Assembly: GCA_947498785.1 (NCBI GenBank)
Contig: CANMLS010000019.1
Coordinates: 29,431 to 93,430, forward strand
Direction of reading: 5' to 3'
Length of the DNA: 64,000 nt
Origin: an uncultured Aquimarina sp.
GTDB lineage: Bacteria > Bacteroidota > Bacteroidia > Flavobacteriales > Flavobacteriaceae
Position numbers and translations under genes: made by a program. The notes under the pieces were generated by a model that ran no database searches, was not told the origin of the DNA, and was given only the letters and a program-made list of their open reading frames with translations. Every line of letters starts with the position of its first letter. Position 1 is the first letter of the stretch. This document shows, piece after piece, positions 54,342 through 64,000 of the stretch.

Positions 54342-57300
54342 ATGAAAACATTACTCCTAAAAGTTATAGAATTTAAGGATCATTATAAGACTTCTCATAA
54401 AAAACATAATATAAAATCTAAATCTCGAGCACAGAAGAAATTAAAAATAACTATCTGTTTTTTTCTCTTAATCGGTTTGTCGATTAATGCTCAGGATTTC
54501 ATCACCACTTGGGAAACTACAACTGCAAATGAAACCATAACTCTGCCAAATAGTGGAGCTCCCTCTAATTATAATTTTAATATTGACTGGGGAGATGGAC
54601 TCATAGAAAACAATGTAAATACTCCTGGTAAACAACACACTTATGTAACTCCAGGCATCTATACAGTTCGAATAAATGGACAGTTCGAAGAATTTGATTT
54701 TACAGGTATTCCCACAAGTACTAGCGCAAATAATCTATTATCAGTTGATCAGTGGGGAAGCTTGGCGGTATCAAAACTTAGTTTTAGTGGTGCCACTAGA
54801 TTTCAAATAAATGACATTAATGCTCCTGACCTATCCAATATTACTTCTTTTGATAATTTATTTAGCGGTGCATCTACAGTAAATGCAGATCTCTCTAATT
54901 GGGATGTCTCTAGGATTACCAGTATGAATGAAACTTTTCGTGATGCTACGTCGTTCAATGGTAATATCACTACTTGGGATACAGGAGAGGTAACGAATAT
55001 GACCAGTATGTTTTCTGGTGCTTCAGTATTTGATCAGAATATAGGAGGTTGGAATATTAGTAAAGTAACCAATATGTCTACTATGTTTTTTAATGCGATA
55101 GCATTTAATGAAGATATTGGAGGATGGAATACTAATGAGGTGATTAATATGACTGGTATGTTTAATGGAGCTACTGCATTCAATCAAAATATTGGAGGTT
55201 GGATTACCAGTAAAGTGACCGATATGGATTTCATGTTTAATAGTGCTACAGCATTTAACGGAGATATTAGCGGATGGGACACCAGTAATGTTCTAAGAAT
55301 GAACTTTATGTTTGCTAGCGCAGACAAATTTAATCAAAATATAGGAGGTTGGACTACTAGTAAAGTAACAACCATGAGTAGTATGTTTGCCGGTGCAGAT
55401 TCATTTAATCAAGATATTAGCGGATGGGATGTCAGTATAGTAAGAACTATGGCATTTATGTTTGCCAATGCTAGATCTTTTAATCAAGATATTAGTAGAT
55501 GGGATATTAGTAGTGTTACTAGTATGTCATTTATGTTTGACACTGCTATAGCATTCAATCAAAATATAGGTGATTGGAACATTAGTAATGTGGCTTCACT
55601 ATTTAGAACATTATCCAACTCTGGTTTATCAACGCTTAATTATGATGCAACATTAATAGGATGGGCTAATCAAACAGTACGCTCCGGAATTAATTTAGGT
55701 GCTGAAGGGTTGGCATACTGTTTAAGTAATGCAGCTCATAATATATTAACAAGTGCTCCAAATTCCTGGACAATAAATGATGATGGGTTAAATTGTTCCT
55801 CATTGTTTATCACTACATGGTCAACTACCACTGCAAACGAAATCATCACTTTACCAAACGATGACAATGGTGGATTGTTACAATATGACTTTTCAATTGA
55901 TTGGGGAGACGGTACACCTATTGAAACTAATGTTACTACTCCCACCGCAACACACACTTATACTACACCTGGTATCTATACAGTGAGAATTGATGGAGTA
56001 TTCAGGAGCTTTGACTTTGAAACAGTTCCAGTAAATAATATTAATATTTTATCCGTAGAACAATGGGGTGACCTAACTGTTACAAAGCTTAATTTTAGGG
56101 ATGCTATTAACTTTCAAATTAATGCAATAGATGCTCCAGATTTATCCAATGTTACTTCTTTCACTAATTTATTTCGACAAGCCTCTACAGTAAATGCTGA
56201 TCTCTCTAATTGGAATGTATCTACTATAACTGATATGCAAAATGCATTTGATGGAGCAACGGCATTTAACGGAAACATCAGTACTTGGAATACCAGTTCA
56301 GTTGAAAACATGAGTACCATGTTTAATAATGCTACAGCATTTAATCAGGACATCAGTAATTGGGACACCAGTAATGTTGTAAAGATGGATTATATGTTTA
56401 GTAATGCAATTGCTTTCAATCAAAATATAGAGACTTCGGGTGTTAACTGGGATACTAGTAAAGTGGATGATATGAAATTCATGTTTAATAATGCCACCGC
56501 ATTCAATAAGGACATTAGTAATTGGACAACTAACACTGTGACGGATATGAGTTCTATGTTTGAAAATGCTACAACATTTAACCAGAATATCGGAGGATGG
56601 AATACAACTGCTGTTACAAATATCTCTAATATGTTTAACAATGCTTCGGCATTCAATCAGAACCTTGGGAATTGGAATATCAGTAATATATTATCAATGA
56701 CAGGTACATTGTCTAATTCTGCATTATCCACACAAAACTACGATGCTACACTCATAGGCTGGGCAAGCCAAACAGTACAACCTAGAGTACGCTTGGGTGC
56801 AGATGGATTAACATATTGTTTAGGAGGAGATGCTCGTGAAAAATTAATAAATGATAGTTCGTGGGTTATAACTGGTGACATGTTTGGTTGTTCATCTCTA
56901 CTAACTTATTCGATTACTAAAACAACCGATGCTGTCGAAGGGACTTCGAATGCTACATTTACCGTGAGCATTGACGGTGGATTAACAAATACCACTGGAA
57001 GAATAATCACAGGAACATTAAGACTAACTGGGACTGCAACTAATGGAACAGATTATACCAATGTAACAACTTTCTCGATTGCAGTTGGAGATTCTAACGT
57101 GATTGTAACTATTCCTGTAATTGATGACTCTAATGTAGAATTACAAGAAACTATTATTGCTACCATATCAGCTCCAAATATTGGAAGTATAAATAGCACT
57201 AATAATTTTGATACTGCAACTATTACAGATGATGATGGTACAGCACTCACTATTTCTGTTGGATCACCTACAAATGCTATTGAAGGAACTTCTAATGCAA

Positions 57301-59669
57301 CTTTTACAGTCAGTTTAGACGGTGGGTTAACAAATGCCACTGGAGCACCTATTACAGGAACATTAACCTTTACCGGAACAGCAACCAATGGAACAGATTA
57401 TACCAATATAGCAACTTTCTCGATTGCTGATGGAAATAATGATGTTATTATAACTATTCCTATAATCGATGATACTAATGTAGAATTACAAGAAACCATT
57501 ATTGCTACAATATCAGCTCCAAATATTGGAAACATAAATGCAATAAATAACTCTGCCACAGCAACCATAACAGATGATGACAGTGGTGCATTAACTATTT
57601 CTATTGGATCACCTGTAGATGCTGTAGAAGGAATCTCAGATGCAACTTTTACAGTCAGTTTAGACGGTGGGTTAACAAATGCCACTGGAGCACCTATTAC
57701 AGGAACGTTAACCCTTAACGGAACAGCAACTAATGGAACAGATTATACCAATGTAACAACTTTCTCGATTGCTGATGGAAATACCAATACCATAGTAATC
57801 ATTCCTGTAATTAATGATACCGAAGTAGAACCATTAGAAACTATTATTGCTACAGTATCAGCACCTAGTATTGGAAACATAAACACTACAAACAATTCAG
57901 ATACGGCGACCATAACGGATGATGATGGTGCAGCACTTACCTACTCTATTACCAAAACAACAGATGCTATAGAAGGAACTTCTGATGCTACTTTTACTGT
58001 AAGCATTGATGGAGGAACAAACAATACCACTGGAGCGCCTATTACTGGAACATTAATACTAACGGGAACAGCAACTAATGGAACAGATTATACCAATGTA
58101 ACAACTTTCTCGATTGCAGTTGGAGATTCTAACGTGATTGTAACTATTCCTGTAATTGATGACTCTAATGTAGAACTACAAGAAACTATTATTGCTACCA
58201 TATCAACTCCAAATATTGGAAGTATAAATAGCACTAATAATTTTGATACTGCAACTATTACAGATGATGATGGTACAGCACTCACTATTTCTATTGGATC
58301 ACCTACAAATGCTATTGAAGGAACTTCTAATGCAACTTTTACAGTCAGTTTAGACGGTGGGTTAACAAATGCCACTGGAGCACCTATTACAGGAACATTA
58401 ACCTTTACCGGAACAGCAACCAATGGAACAGATTATACCAATATAGCAACTTTCTCGATTGCTGATGGAAATAATGATGTTATTATAACTATTCCTATAA
58501 TCGATGATACTAATGTAGAATTACAAGAAACTATTATTGCTACAATATCAGCTCCAAATATTGGAAACATAAATGCAATAAATAACTCTGCCACAGCAAC
58601 CATAACTGATGATGATAGTGGTGCATTAACTATTTCTATTGGGTCACCTGTAGATGCTGTAGAAGGAACTTCAGATGCTGCTTTTACTGTAAGCTTAGAC
58701 AATGGTGTTTTCAACGCTACTGGGACTCCAATTACAGGAATAATTACGTTAACTGGAACTGCAACCAGTGGAATAGATTACACAAATGTAATTGCCTTCT
58801 CCATTGCAAATGGAGATCGTAATATTGTAATAACTATTCCTATAATCAATGATATCGAAATAGAACCACAAGAAACTATCATTGCCACAATATCGGCTCC
58901 TAATATTGGAAATATAAATACAATAAACAATTCTGTTACTGCAATTATAACCGATGATGATGTCCCTCCAAATCCTAATTTAGCACTGTCCAAAACTGGT
59001 GTATACGAAGATATTAATAATGATGGAGTTCTTAACACGGGAGATCAAATAGTCTATACATTCATTATTGAAAATAATGGCAATGAAATAATTACAGATA
59101 TTATGATCACAGACCCTCTATCTGGGATTGTACTGAGCGGAGAATCAATTGACCTTGCTCCTGGCGAAATAGATGATTCTACATTTACTGCTATTTATGA
59201 ATTAACCGAAAATGATATTCTAAACAGTAATGTAACAAACCAAGCTTTTGTTACAGGAATAGATCCTACAAATATAGAGATCATTGATTTTTCTGATGAT
59301 CCAAACAATGATACCAATATTGACGATGATGGTGATGGTGATGGCGAAGATCCTACAATTACAGAATTAAATAATAAGGATGAATTGACAATTTATGAAA
59401 TCATCACTCCAAATGGAGACGGATTAAATGATGAATTAAGAATTTCTGGATTAGTAAAGTATCCAAATAACAATATTGTTATCTATAACCGTTGGGGAGC
59501 AAAAGTATTCGAAGCAGATGGCTATGAGCAAAAGGGTACTCCCCTATTTAAAGGATTGGCCAAAGGTAAAAAGAATATACTACCAACAGGAGCCTATTTT
59601 TTTACTTTACAATATCAAAATTCAATTGGAGCAGCAATTTTTAAATCAGGATATCTACACATTAATTAG
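54342..59669 (+). CDS. Giant T9SS-secreted adhesin with PKD-like, DUF285, Calx-beta and CHU_C domains
   Basis: 1775 residues from the ATG at 54342; a GTG one codon earlier is dispensable. An unusually long basic N-terminus (about 1-35) precedes the signal helix, with cleavage near INAQ at about 51. The order is: PKD-like sandwich plus DUF285 repeats (W-x-x-x-x-V-x-x-M-x-x-M-F-x-x-A-x-x-F-N-x-x-I) at about 52-487; a second such pair at about 488-853; six Calx-beta units at about 854-1541, each ending in TITDDD; a DUF11-like domain at about 1542-1646; an acidic DDDGDGDGED linker; and a gliding-type CHU_C sorting domain at about 1683-1775 (ITPNGDGLNDEL). It is probably exported to the cell surface. 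The next gene, PorP/SprF, is its likely secretion partner. Confidence 0.9.
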   Translation: MKTLLLKVIEFKDHYKTSHKKHNIKSKSRAQKKLKITICFFLLIGLSINAQDFITTWETTTANETITLPNSGAPSNYNFNIDWGDGLIENNVNTPGKQHTYVTPGIYTVRINGQFEEFDFTGIPTSTSANNLLSVDQWGSLAVSKLSFSGATRFQINDINAPDLSNITSFDNLFSGASTVNADLSNWDVSRITSMNETFRDATSFNGNITTWDTGEVTNMTSMFSGASVFDQNIGGWNISKVTNMSTMFFNAIAFNEDIGGWNTNEVINMTGMFNGATAFNQNIGGWITSKVTDMDFMFNSATAFNGDISGWDTSNVLRMNFMFASADKFNQNIGGWTTSKVTTMSSMFAGADSFNQDISGWDVSIVRTMAFMFANARSFNQDISRWDISSVTSMSFMFDTAIAFNQNIGDWNISNVASLFRTLSNSGLSTLNYDATLIGWANQTVRSGINLGAEGLAYCLSNAAHNILTSAPNSWTINDDGLNCSSLFITTWSTTTANEIITLPNDDNGGLLQYDFSIDWGDGTPIETNVTTPTATHTYTTPGIYTVRIDGVFRSFDFETVPVNNINILSVEQWGDLTVTKLNFRDAINFQINAIDAPDLSNVTSFTNLFRQASTVNADLSNWNVSTITDMQNAFDGATAFNGNISTWNTSSVENMSTMFNNATAFNQDISNWDTSNVVKMDYMFSNAIAFNQNIETSGVNWDTSKVDDMKFMFNNATAFNKDISNWTTNTVTDMSSMFENATTFNQNIGGWNTTAVTNISNMFNNASAFNQNLGNWNISNILSMTGTLSNSALSTQNYDATLIGWASQTVQPRVRLGADGLTYCLGGDAREKLINDSSWVITGDMFGCSSLLTYSITKTTDAVEGTSNATFTVSIDGGLTNTTGRIITGTLRLTGTATNGTDYTNVTTFSIAVGDSNVIVTIPVIDDSNVELQETIIATISAPNIGSINSTNNFDTATITDDDGTALTISVGSPTNAIEGTSNATFTVSLDGGLTNATGAPITGTLTFTGTATNGTDYTNIATFSIADGNNDVIITIPIIDDTNVELQETIIATISAPNIGNINAINNSATATITDDDSGALTISIGSPVDAVEGISDATFTVSLDGGLTNATGAPITGTLTLNGTATNGTDYTNVTTFSIADGNTNTIVIIPVINDTEVEPLETIIATVSAPSIGNINTTNNSDTATITDDDGAALTYSITKTTDAIEGTSDATFTVSIDGGTNNTTGAPITGTLILTGTATNGTDYTNVTTFSIAVGDSNVIVTIPVIDDSNVELQETIIATISTPNIGSINSTNNFDTATITDDDGTALTISIGSPTNAIEGTSNATFTVSLDGGLTNATGAPITGTLTFTGTATNGTDYTNIATFSIADGNNDVIITIPIIDDTNVELQETIIATISAPNIGNINAINNSATATITDDDSGALTISIGSPVDAVEGTSDAAFTVSLDNGVFNATGTPITGIITLTGTATSGIDYTNVIAFSIANGDRNIVITIPIINDIEIEPQETIIATISAPNIGNINTINNSVTAIITDDDVPPNPNLALSKTGVYEDINNDGVLNTGDQIVYTFIIENNGNEIITDIMITDPLSGIVLSGESIDLAPGEIDDSTFTAIYELTENDILNSNVTNQAFVTGIDPTNIEIIDFSDDPNNDTNIDDDGDGDGEDPTITELNNKDELTIYEIITPNGDGLNDELRISGLVKYPNNNIVIYNRWGAKVFEADGYEQKGTPLFKGLAKGKKNILPTGAYFFTLQYQNSIGAAIFKSGYLHIN
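57040..58675 (+). repeat. Near-identical duplication inside the Calx-beta array
   Basis: Two segments of about 600 nt (about 57040-57640 and 58075-58675) are almost identical at a fixed offset of 1035 nt, that is three Calx-beta units of 345 nt each. I counted about eight differences. The six units therefore read A-B-C-A'-B'-C', with the last unit more diverged. Confidence 0.85.
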
Positions 59670-59731
59670 ACAATGAAAGGGGGCTGTATTTTATTTTTCT
59701 TTACCCCATATGCCACATACAATGACTGCTT

Positions 59732-60685
59732 ATGAAAAAATTATTACTCGTTATATTTATAGTTAATTACTTTATTCCTTTTTCAAATTATGGACAACAG
59801 GATAGTCAATATACACAGTACATGTATAATACCGTTAGTTTTAATCCTGCCTATGCAGGAAGCAGAGGAGTATTAAGTGTGATGGGGTTGTATCGTAGCC
59901 AATGGCTAGGTTTAGACGGTGCCCCCAACACCCAAACATTTACACTAAACAGCCCAATAAACGAAAGAAAAAAATTAGGTATTGGATTATCTATAATAAA
60001 TGATGCCATTGGGGCAGCGAATGAAACTAATTTTAATGCAAGTGCTTCTTATACTATTTCTGTATCTGATATCGGGAAATTAAGTTTCGGATTAAATGCA
60101 GGAGGCACCTTACTTAATGTAGACCTATCCACATTAAGAAGATTTAATACAGAGGATTCTTTACTTGAAAATGATATCGATAATAAATTCAGCCCTAATG
60201 TAGGGTTAGGTATATATTATCGTACAAATCGATTCTACGCAGGCATAAGCGTTCCTAATCTACTCGAAACCAAATATTTTAACAAAAAAACACTATCTAA
60301 CATTAATACGCAGACAAGTGTTTTTGCCAGAGAGCGCATCAATTATTATTTAATAACTGGTCATGTTTTCGAAATAATACCATTTATAAAGTTTAAACCT
60401 GCATTATTAACAAAATTTACTATAGGAAGTCCCGTACAACTTGATCTATCTGCAAATGTTATGTTCAATGAAAAGTTTACTGTAGGAACATCTTACCGAT
60501 GGAGTAAGGCATTTAGTGCTATTGCAGGTTTTCAGCTTTCAGAAAGATTAATGATAGGATTTGCGTATGATCGCGAAGTTACTGATCTCGGTCAAACTCG
60601 TTTTAACAATGGAACATATGAAGCAATACTGCGCTTTGAGCTCAAGAATATACATCATGAATTTTTAACTCCAAGATTCTTTTAA
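59732..60685 (+). CDS. PorP/SprF family outer-membrane protein
   Basis: 317 residues with a signal peptide (about 1-21, NYGQQ) and a beta-barrel-like sequence. The family hallmark is the start of the mature protein: DSQYTQYMYNTVSFNPAYAGSRG (about 23-45), followed by LYRSQWLGLDGAPNTQTF. Members assist the T9SS; SprF is needed for SprB adhesin export in Flavobacterium johnsoniae. It starts 62 nt after the CHU_C-type adhesin, the usual genetic pairing, so it probably presents that adhesin at the surface. The paired OmpA protein follows 16 nt later. Confidence 0.93.
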   Translation: MKKLLLVIFIVNYFIPFSNYGQQDSQYTQYMYNTVSFNPAYAGSRGVLSVMGLYRSQWLGLDGAPNTQTFTLNSPINERKKLGIGLSIINDAIGAANETNFNASASYTISVSDIGKLSFGLNAGGTLLNVDLSTLRRFNTEDSLLENDIDNKFSPNVGLGIYYRTNRFYAGISVPNLLETKYFNKKTLSNINTQTSVFARERINYYLITGHVFEIIPFIKFKPALLTKFTIGSPVQLDLSANVMFNEKFTVGTSYRWSKAFSAIAGFQLSERLMIGFAYDREVTDLGQTRFNNGTYEAILRFELKNIHHEFLTPRFF

Positions 60686-60701
60686 TTAACTCAATGAATA
60701 G

Positions 60702-62966
60702 ATGAAAAAAATAGTATATACCTCACTTATTATTTTTATTACATCTCTTTCGGGATGGTCTGGGCGAGCACAACAAAGAATACTAAATATTGCTAATAAA
60801 ATGTTTGAACAACATAAATACGTTAGCGCTCAAAAAGCATACCTAAAAGTAATACAGCGAAAGCATCGAAATGCTGAAACTTTAAAAAACCTGGGAGATA
60901 GTTATTATCTAAATGGAGAACCAGAAAAAGCCGAACAATGGTATAAAGAATTTATAGAATCTTACCCTGATCAAATAGAATCTGAATATTTTTTTAGATA
61001 TGCCCAATGTCTAAAATCCTCAAAAAAATATACCGAATCAGATAGTTATATGGATAAGCTTCTTCTGATTAAAAATGATGATCAGCGTGCTAATTTATTT
61101 GATAAAAAAAGAGATTACATTAAACGAATAGTATACCAATCCGGAAGGTATAACATAGAAAATGTAGCTATTAATTCTAGCTTTACAGATTTTGGAGCAG
61201 CATTTTACCAAGATTACATCATATTTAGTTCATCAAGAGATACTTTACTTTTTAATAAAAGAATACATCAATGGACAGAAGAATCATTCCTAGAGTTGTA
61301 TCAGGCAAAATATGATTCTGAAAAAAACACACTATCTGATCCACAAAAATTCTCAAAAGAATTAAGTACAAAGTTTCATGAATCTACTCCAGCGTTTACA
61401 AATGATGGCAATACTATTTACTTCACCCGAAACTACGATAAGGACAACAAAAGAAAGATGATCGGATTAAAAATATATAGATCTTTCAAAGATTCTGAAG
61501 GAAACTGGACTCTTCCTGAGGATTTACCATTTAATGACACCACTTATTCTACCTCTCACCCATCAATAAGTCCAGATGGAAAAACCCTATATTTTTCCTC
61601 TGATATGCCTGGAGGATTTGGCTTGTCAGATATTTATTCTGTTACAATTAATAGTGATGGAAGTTTTGGGGTACCCATAAATTTAGGTAGTGAAATTAAT
61701 ACCGAAGGAAAAGAAACTTTTCCGTTTATAACATATGATGAATTGTATTTTGCCTCTGATGGTCATCCGGGATTAGGAGGCTTAGACATTTTTGTTACAA
61801 AAACAACTACTTCAGCATTAGAAATAATAAACGTAGGTAGCCCAATAAATACATCCAAAGACGATTTTGCTTTCATCATTAATCCAGAAACAGAAAAAGG
61901 ATATTTCTCATCTAATAGAGATGAAGGAAAAGGAGGTGATGACATTTATAGTTTACACCAATTAACACCTTTAAGAAGTTTTTTCTTAACGACTATATTA
62001 GGTTCTATTAAAGACAATACTACTTATGAAGCCATTAATGATGCAATTATAACTATTTATGATAGCGAAAACAACATCATTCAAAGAGAGGTTTCAGCTA
62101 ACAATGGTGATTATCATTTTTTTGACAATGAAAAAATAAAAAATGCATATTCAATTAAGGTCACTAAAATAGGGTATAAACCTTATGAACATATTATAAA
62201 CAAAGATGAATTTGGCGAGGTGTATGAAAAACCTATTACGCTCGATAAAATATATAAAAACTCTTCTGACCTTGAAAGAATAGATAAAAACTCTATCGAG
62301 CAGGAGAATGAAAATGCTTTCAATTTTGAATTAATAGCAGACCCCATACATTTTGATAATACCTCAAATACTATTTTATCCAAATCAAAGGAAAAATTAG
62401 ATGAACTGGTTTCTTTATTAAAACGCTACCCAAGAGTAAATGCTAATATAAAATCATATATAAATGATGACATTAACAATATTGACCTAACTCAGTATCG
62501 AGCAGAAATGATTAAGCAATATTTTATTGATCATGGAATTTCTGCATATCGATTGAGTGCTAAAGGAGTACCTAAAAATGAAGTGAAAAAAGAAGAAATT
62601 CTAAGACTTATAATGGTAGTTCCTACCCCAATTCATTTTAAAATAAATTCTGAAGAAATAAAACCTGAAGGAGAAATAGGGTTAATAAAAGTCATCGAGT
62701 TAATGAATATCTATCCCAATATGAAAATGGAAGTTCATGGACACGCTGATAGTAGATCCAGTTATTGGTACAATAAGCGCTTAAGCGTGCGAAGAATGAG
62801 AGCTACTCTAAAGTATATTACAGAAAAAGGCCGCATCAATTGGCGACGTATACGAGGAAGAGCATATGGGGAAAGAAGGCTTTATAATCATTGTGGTGAT
62901 GATATCCCTTGCACAGAAGATCAACACCAAAAAAATAGACGAAGTGAATTTATTATTGTCAAATAA
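60702..62966 (+). CDS. OmpA/PD40 family T9SS-associated protein with TPR region
   Basis: 754 residues. A signal peptide (about 1-23, GRAQQ) is followed by TPR-like helices (about 25-125: YVSAQKAYLKVIQRKHRNAETLKNLGDSYYL). WD40-like PD40 repeats lie at about 160-420 (STSHPSISPDGKTLYFSSDMPGGFGLSDIY). A carboxypeptidase-regulatory-like domain lies at about 425-515, and two OmpA-like domains are at about 540-635 and 640-754. The second has the peptidoglycan-binding GHADSRSSYWYNKRLSVRR. The first lacks the usual D-x-x-G-x-x-x-x-N pattern and may be degenerate. Proteins of this layout are typical partners of PorP/SprF and would tie the complex to peptidoglycan. Confidence 0.9.
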   Translation: MKKIVYTSLIIFITSLSGWSGRAQQRILNIANKMFEQHKYVSAQKAYLKVIQRKHRNAETLKNLGDSYYLNGEPEKAEQWYKEFIESYPDQIESEYFFRYAQCLKSSKKYTESDSYMDKLLLIKNDDQRANLFDKKRDYIKRIVYQSGRYNIENVAINSSFTDFGAAFYQDYIIFSSSRDTLLFNKRIHQWTEESFLELYQAKYDSEKNTLSDPQKFSKELSTKFHESTPAFTNDGNTIYFTRNYDKDNKRKMIGLKIYRSFKDSEGNWTLPEDLPFNDTTYSTSHPSISPDGKTLYFSSDMPGGFGLSDIYSVTINSDGSFGVPINLGSEINTEGKETFPFITYDELYFASDGHPGLGGLDIFVTKTTTSALEIINVGSPINTSKDDFAFIINPETEKGYFSSNRDEGKGGDDIYSLHQLTPLRSFFLTTILGSIKDNTTYEAINDAIITIYDSENNIIQREVSANNGDYHFFDNEKIKNAYSIKVTKIGYKPYEHIINKDEFGEVYEKPITLDKIYKNSSDLERIDKNSIEQENENAFNFELIADPIHFDNTSNTILSKSKEKLDELVSLLKRYPRVNANIKSYINDDINNIDLTQYRAEMIKQYFIDHGISAYRLSAKGVPKNEVKKEEILRLIMVVPTPIHFKINSEEIKPEGEIGLIKVIELMNIYPNMKMEVHGHADSRSSYWYNKRLSVRRMRATLKYITEKGRINWRRIRGRAYGERRLYNHCGDDIPCTEDQHQKNRRSEFIIVK

Positions 62967-63112
62967 TATTCAATAGAACCAACTATATCTATAACTAAAA
63001 TACAATGAGTGTTTATTGATTTTATTTAAGATTAAAAAGATCAAATAGCTTTTCAAATTTTTAAATATTAACAATATCAAACTATGTATTTGTTAAATCC
63101 CCAACCAAAAAA

Positions 63113-64000
63113 ATGAAAACAATTTACACAACATTTTTTCTATTAAAACCCTATATTTTATCAATAGGTTTATTGCTAATAGCAATGCAAATTAAAGCAA
63201 GTCCTGATTGTCCTATACTTAATCAGAATTTTCATGGATTTCCTAATGGATCTACATCTGACCCAAGTGCTACAGGATGGTCTCTCGATGCTAGTAATGT
63301 AAATAATGCGCTATTTTTTGGAGTGAAATCCAATCGAATACATGCTGAACATCTGGGTGGCGAAGGAATCTGGTATTCAAAGGTGTTCTCTTCTGAAGGT
63401 TATTCTGATTTTCAAGTATCTGTAAAATTGCATTCTGAAGGAGATATGGATAGTAGTGAGTATGCAAAGGCGTATTATAAAATAGATAATGGACCAGAGG
63501 TTTTATTTGCTCAGCGTACTGGTAATTTTGGAACAATTGATTTTATTTCCCCTTTTTTAAATGGCTCTACAGTTCAGATTATTGTCAAATTATACAATTA
63601 TGATAATGGAGGTTCTCAGACTTCAAAATATCATATTGAAGAATACGCTGTTTTTAAAGAAGATGGACCCTGTAATTCATCAATTTCAGTATCAGCTACA
63701 GCTACCAATGGAGGTGTTTTGACTTGTACAAATCCCTCACTTACTCTATCTGCTAATTCTAATGCTAGTAACCCTACGTACAATTGGACTGGTCCTAATT
63801 CGTTTTCATCATCTTTACAAAATCCAGTAATTTCTATCCCAGGAACATATACTGTTATAGTAACAAACTCTTATGGATCAGCAACTGACTCTATTTTAAT
63901 TACAGAAAACGGGGGTGTTTTATCCAATATTTGGTTCGAAAAATTTAACCTCAGTAATGGAACAACATCTGATTCTGGAACAACGAGCTGGACTACCAGA
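63113..64000 (+). CDS. Start of a large secreted surface protein (partial, runs off the window)
   Basis: An open frame of 296 codons begins at ATG 63113 and has no stop before the window end. It starts with a signal peptide (hydrophobic core about 12-26, IKASP). The region after residue 30 has PILNQNFHGFPNGSTSDPSATGWSLD, a discoidin/MAM-like start often seen in surface glycan-binding proteins. SISVSATATNGGVLTCTNPSLTLSANSNASNPTYNWTGPNSFSS at about 187-230 is an Ig-like/PKD-like repeat of the kind found in SprB-type proteins. It repeats at the very end (NIWFEKFNLSNGTTSD...). It is probably another T9SS cargo following the PorP/OmpA pair; the C-terminus is not visible. Confidence 0.8.
   Translation, partial: MKTIYTTFFLLKPYILSIGLLLIAMQIKASPDCPILNQNFHGFPNGSTSDPSATGWSLDASNVNNALFFGVKSNRIHAEHLGGEGIWYSKVFSSEGYSDFQVSVKLHSEGDMDSSEYAKAYYKIDNGPEVLFAQRTGNFGTIDFISPFLNGSTVQIIVKLYNYDNGGSQTSKYHIEEYAVFKEDGPCNSSISVSATATNGGVLTCTNPSLTLSANSNASNPTYNWTGPNSFSSSLQNPVISIPGTYTVIVTNSYGSATDSILITENGGVLSNIWFEKFNLSNGTTSDSGTTSWTTR

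Noticed and set aside
57053..59038. Several long minus-strand open frames opposite the Calx-beta array
   Set aside because: They recur with the same 345-nt period as the plus-strand repeats, lack start context and are explained as antisense shadows of the adhesin gene.

Overview
The window looks like a chromosome segment of a marine, gliding member of the Bacteroidota, family Flavobacteriaceae (an Aquimarina-like genus is my guess; it is an inference). The reasons are: low G+C; several proteins with type IX secretion (T9SS) C-terminal sorting domains; a PorP/SprF protein beside a giant adhesin; a flexirubin / aryl-polyene pigment operon headed by a tyrosine ammonia-lyase close to the characterised Flavobacterium johnsoniae enzyme; and Bacteroidota-type promoters (TAnnTTTG). 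I saw no rRNA, tRNA, insertion sequence, prophage or CRISPR array.

Layout. 1-4064 (+): late cobalamin assembly and B12/siderophore uptake (cobT end, a small membrane protein, cobS, cobC, a BtuF-like lipoprotein, a BtuC-like permease). 4189-12843 (+): DinB-like protein, dnaN, then mixed metabolic genes (M20-like peptidase, alpha/beta hydrolase, aldo/keto reductase, spermidine-synthase-like methyltransferase, serine/threonine dehydratase, GH18 lipoprotein). 13200-14678 (+): secreted GH16 polysaccharidase, bounded by two similar terminators. 14777-22918: nitrogen assimilation, with gltB-gltD (-) divergent from glnK-amtB (+). 22978-25412 (-): DUF4870 protein and a secreted serine protease. 25723-27126 (+): mnmE. 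27385-33942 (+): a small Cys/His protein, an ABC ATPase, a siderophore-type TonB receptor and two DUF3526-type ABC permeases, which look like one transport operon.

34246-52186 (-) is an 18-gene, nearly gapless operon for an aryl-polyene/flexirubin-type pigment. Tyrosine ammonia-lyase makes the coumarate starter; an AMP-ligase probably loads it; ketosynthases, a chain-length-factor-like KS, a ketoreductase and dehydratases extend it on an ACP; a methyltransferase edits the aryl head; acyltransferases, LolA-like, MMPL, GT2 and C45 proteins would handle attachment and export. A WxWxIP flavin halogenase-family gene (52305-53540) is transcribed divergently from it. The dialkylresorcinol genes darA/darB of classical flexirubin loci are not in the window.

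54342-64000 (+): a cell-surface module. A 1775-residue T9SS adhesin has two PKD-like plus DUF285 blocks, six Calx-beta units arising from a recent three-unit duplication, and a gliding-type C-terminal domain. It is followed by PorP/SprF, an OmpA/PD40 protein, and the start of another large secreted protein that runs off the window end.
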